Origin: a virus
DNA length: 40,964 nt
Strand: one strand, 5' to 3'
Virus record (IMG/VR): IMGVR_UViG_3300037040_000002
Coordinates: 1 to 40,964 of that record
Shown here: positions 40,540-40,964 of the stretch, piece after piece
Numbering within the stretch: the stretch's first letter is position 1
How the letters are laid out: each line of letters begins with the position of its first letter
Made by a program: the position numbers and the translations under genes
The notes under the pieces: model-generated
What the model saw: only the letters and a program-made list of their open reading frames with translations
Told to the model about the DNA's origin: nothing
The model's database searches: none

Positions 40540-40857
40540 ATGGCTTTGAACTTCAAGAAGGCCGGCGTCAAAGCGTCGACGAACAGCATGAGCGCCATGC
40601 TGACCAAATACCAGAAGGACATGGGCGACGAGATCGGCAGCTTCGGCGGCAAATTGCCCCCGGCGTCCCGCGTGCCGACTGGTCTATTTCCCCTTGACCT
40701 CGCGCTCGCTGGCGGCTTCCCGCGCGGCAAATGCACGATGATCTACGGACCCAATAGCTCGAACAAGACCAACATCGCCTTGCGGGCGATCGCGCAGCAT
40801 CAACTGCTTTGGCCTGAGCTCACATGCGCCTTCGTCGATCCTTGCCTATCCGGTTGA
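40540..40857 (+). pseudogene. RecA/UvsX-like recombinase, cut by insertion
   Basis: The first about 100 residues are the N-terminal part of a phage RecA/UvsX-like ATPase: an opening helix, [20 protein letters not shown], Walker [21 protein letters not shown] (Asn where Gly is usual), and CAFVDP. After FVDP the expected Glu and core are missing, and an unrelated CLSG and stop follow. The break coincides with the start of the insertion-sequence-like region, so the gene is interrupted about a quarter of the way in. Confidence 0.8.
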
Positions 40858-40964
40858 CTCCCATACCCACTAGATCTAGTTGTTGGGCATGGATGTCCTG
40901 GCCCGTGAAGATCTGCCGTTCCCGCAGTCTCTGCCGGAGTTCCAGCGTATTTTCCCGGACGACG
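40840..40964 (+). mobile_element. Left end of an IS1595-family insertion sequence
   Basis: From the ATG at 40889 the frame reads MDVLAREDLPFPQSLPEFQR then IFPDD, the characteristic opening of IS1595-family transposases (LPEFQ..FPDD). The element runs off the window. The border with the recA-like gene is near 40838-40850 but cannot be fixed without the other end. A 12-bp palindrome ACTAGATCTAGT (40869-40880) lies in its leader. Confidence 0.75.

Noticed and set aside
1-40964. tRNA genes, integrase, attachment sites
   Set aside because: None could be recognised by eye on either strand in the short intergenic gaps or among the genes.

Overview
The window is about 41 kb of a tailed bacteriophage (siphovirus-type) genome. 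All recognised genes lie on the + strand and are tightly packed, with many ATGA/GTGA overlaps. The DNA is GC-rich. The tail-tip genes (DUF2460, DUF2163, NlpC/P60 and a megatron-like protein) are arranged as in alphaproteobacterial gene transfer agents, so an alphaproteobacterial (Rhizobiales-like) host is the best guess. That host call is inference from gene type and composition only. Terminase, portal, capsid, integrase and a repressor are not seen here; the head genes should lie upstream of position 1.

Layout: 1-309 holds a decayed AP2/HNH homing-endonuclease remnant. 311-5660 has connector, neck, tail-terminator, a repeat-rich structural protein and the tail tube, ending at a strong terminator (5683-5706). 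5801-6672 is a small moron-like cluster. 6754-13036 has the two tail-assembly chaperone frames, joined by an apparent -1 frameshift site, and the tape measure with an embedded muramidase-like domain. 13066-19781 is the GTA-like tail tip. 19791-24286 holds fibre genes, including a duplicated receptor-binding type pair, a truncated third copy and a very basic repeat protein. 24397-27598 is lysis/host-interaction (M15 endolysin, glycosyltransferase, small membrane proteins, lipoprotein). 27626-40857 is nucleotide metabolism and replication: DUF1937, dNMP kinase, AAA+ ATPase (split over two frames), initiator with an internal iteron cluster, helicase-loader-like protein, DnaB-like helicase, RNase H, TOPRIM primase, ssDNA-binding-like protein, SF2 helicase and a RecA-like protein. 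The RecA-like gene is cut by what looks like the start of an IS1595-family insertion sequence at the right edge.

Two non-coding systems stand out. The first is a 16-bp near-palindrome, consensus GTGCAATTAATTGCAC, that occurs about 20 times, mostly just upstream of transcription-unit starts, from tail genes to replication genes. It looks like a genome-wide operator/promoter network. The second is three contiguous 23-bp iterons inside the initiator gene, followed by an A/purine-rich tract, laid out like the lambda ori within gene O.

The replication and neck genes are also interspersed with five paralogous HNH-like/HTH genes and one classical HNH gene. Each sits exactly between two phage genes, most with start/stop overlaps.
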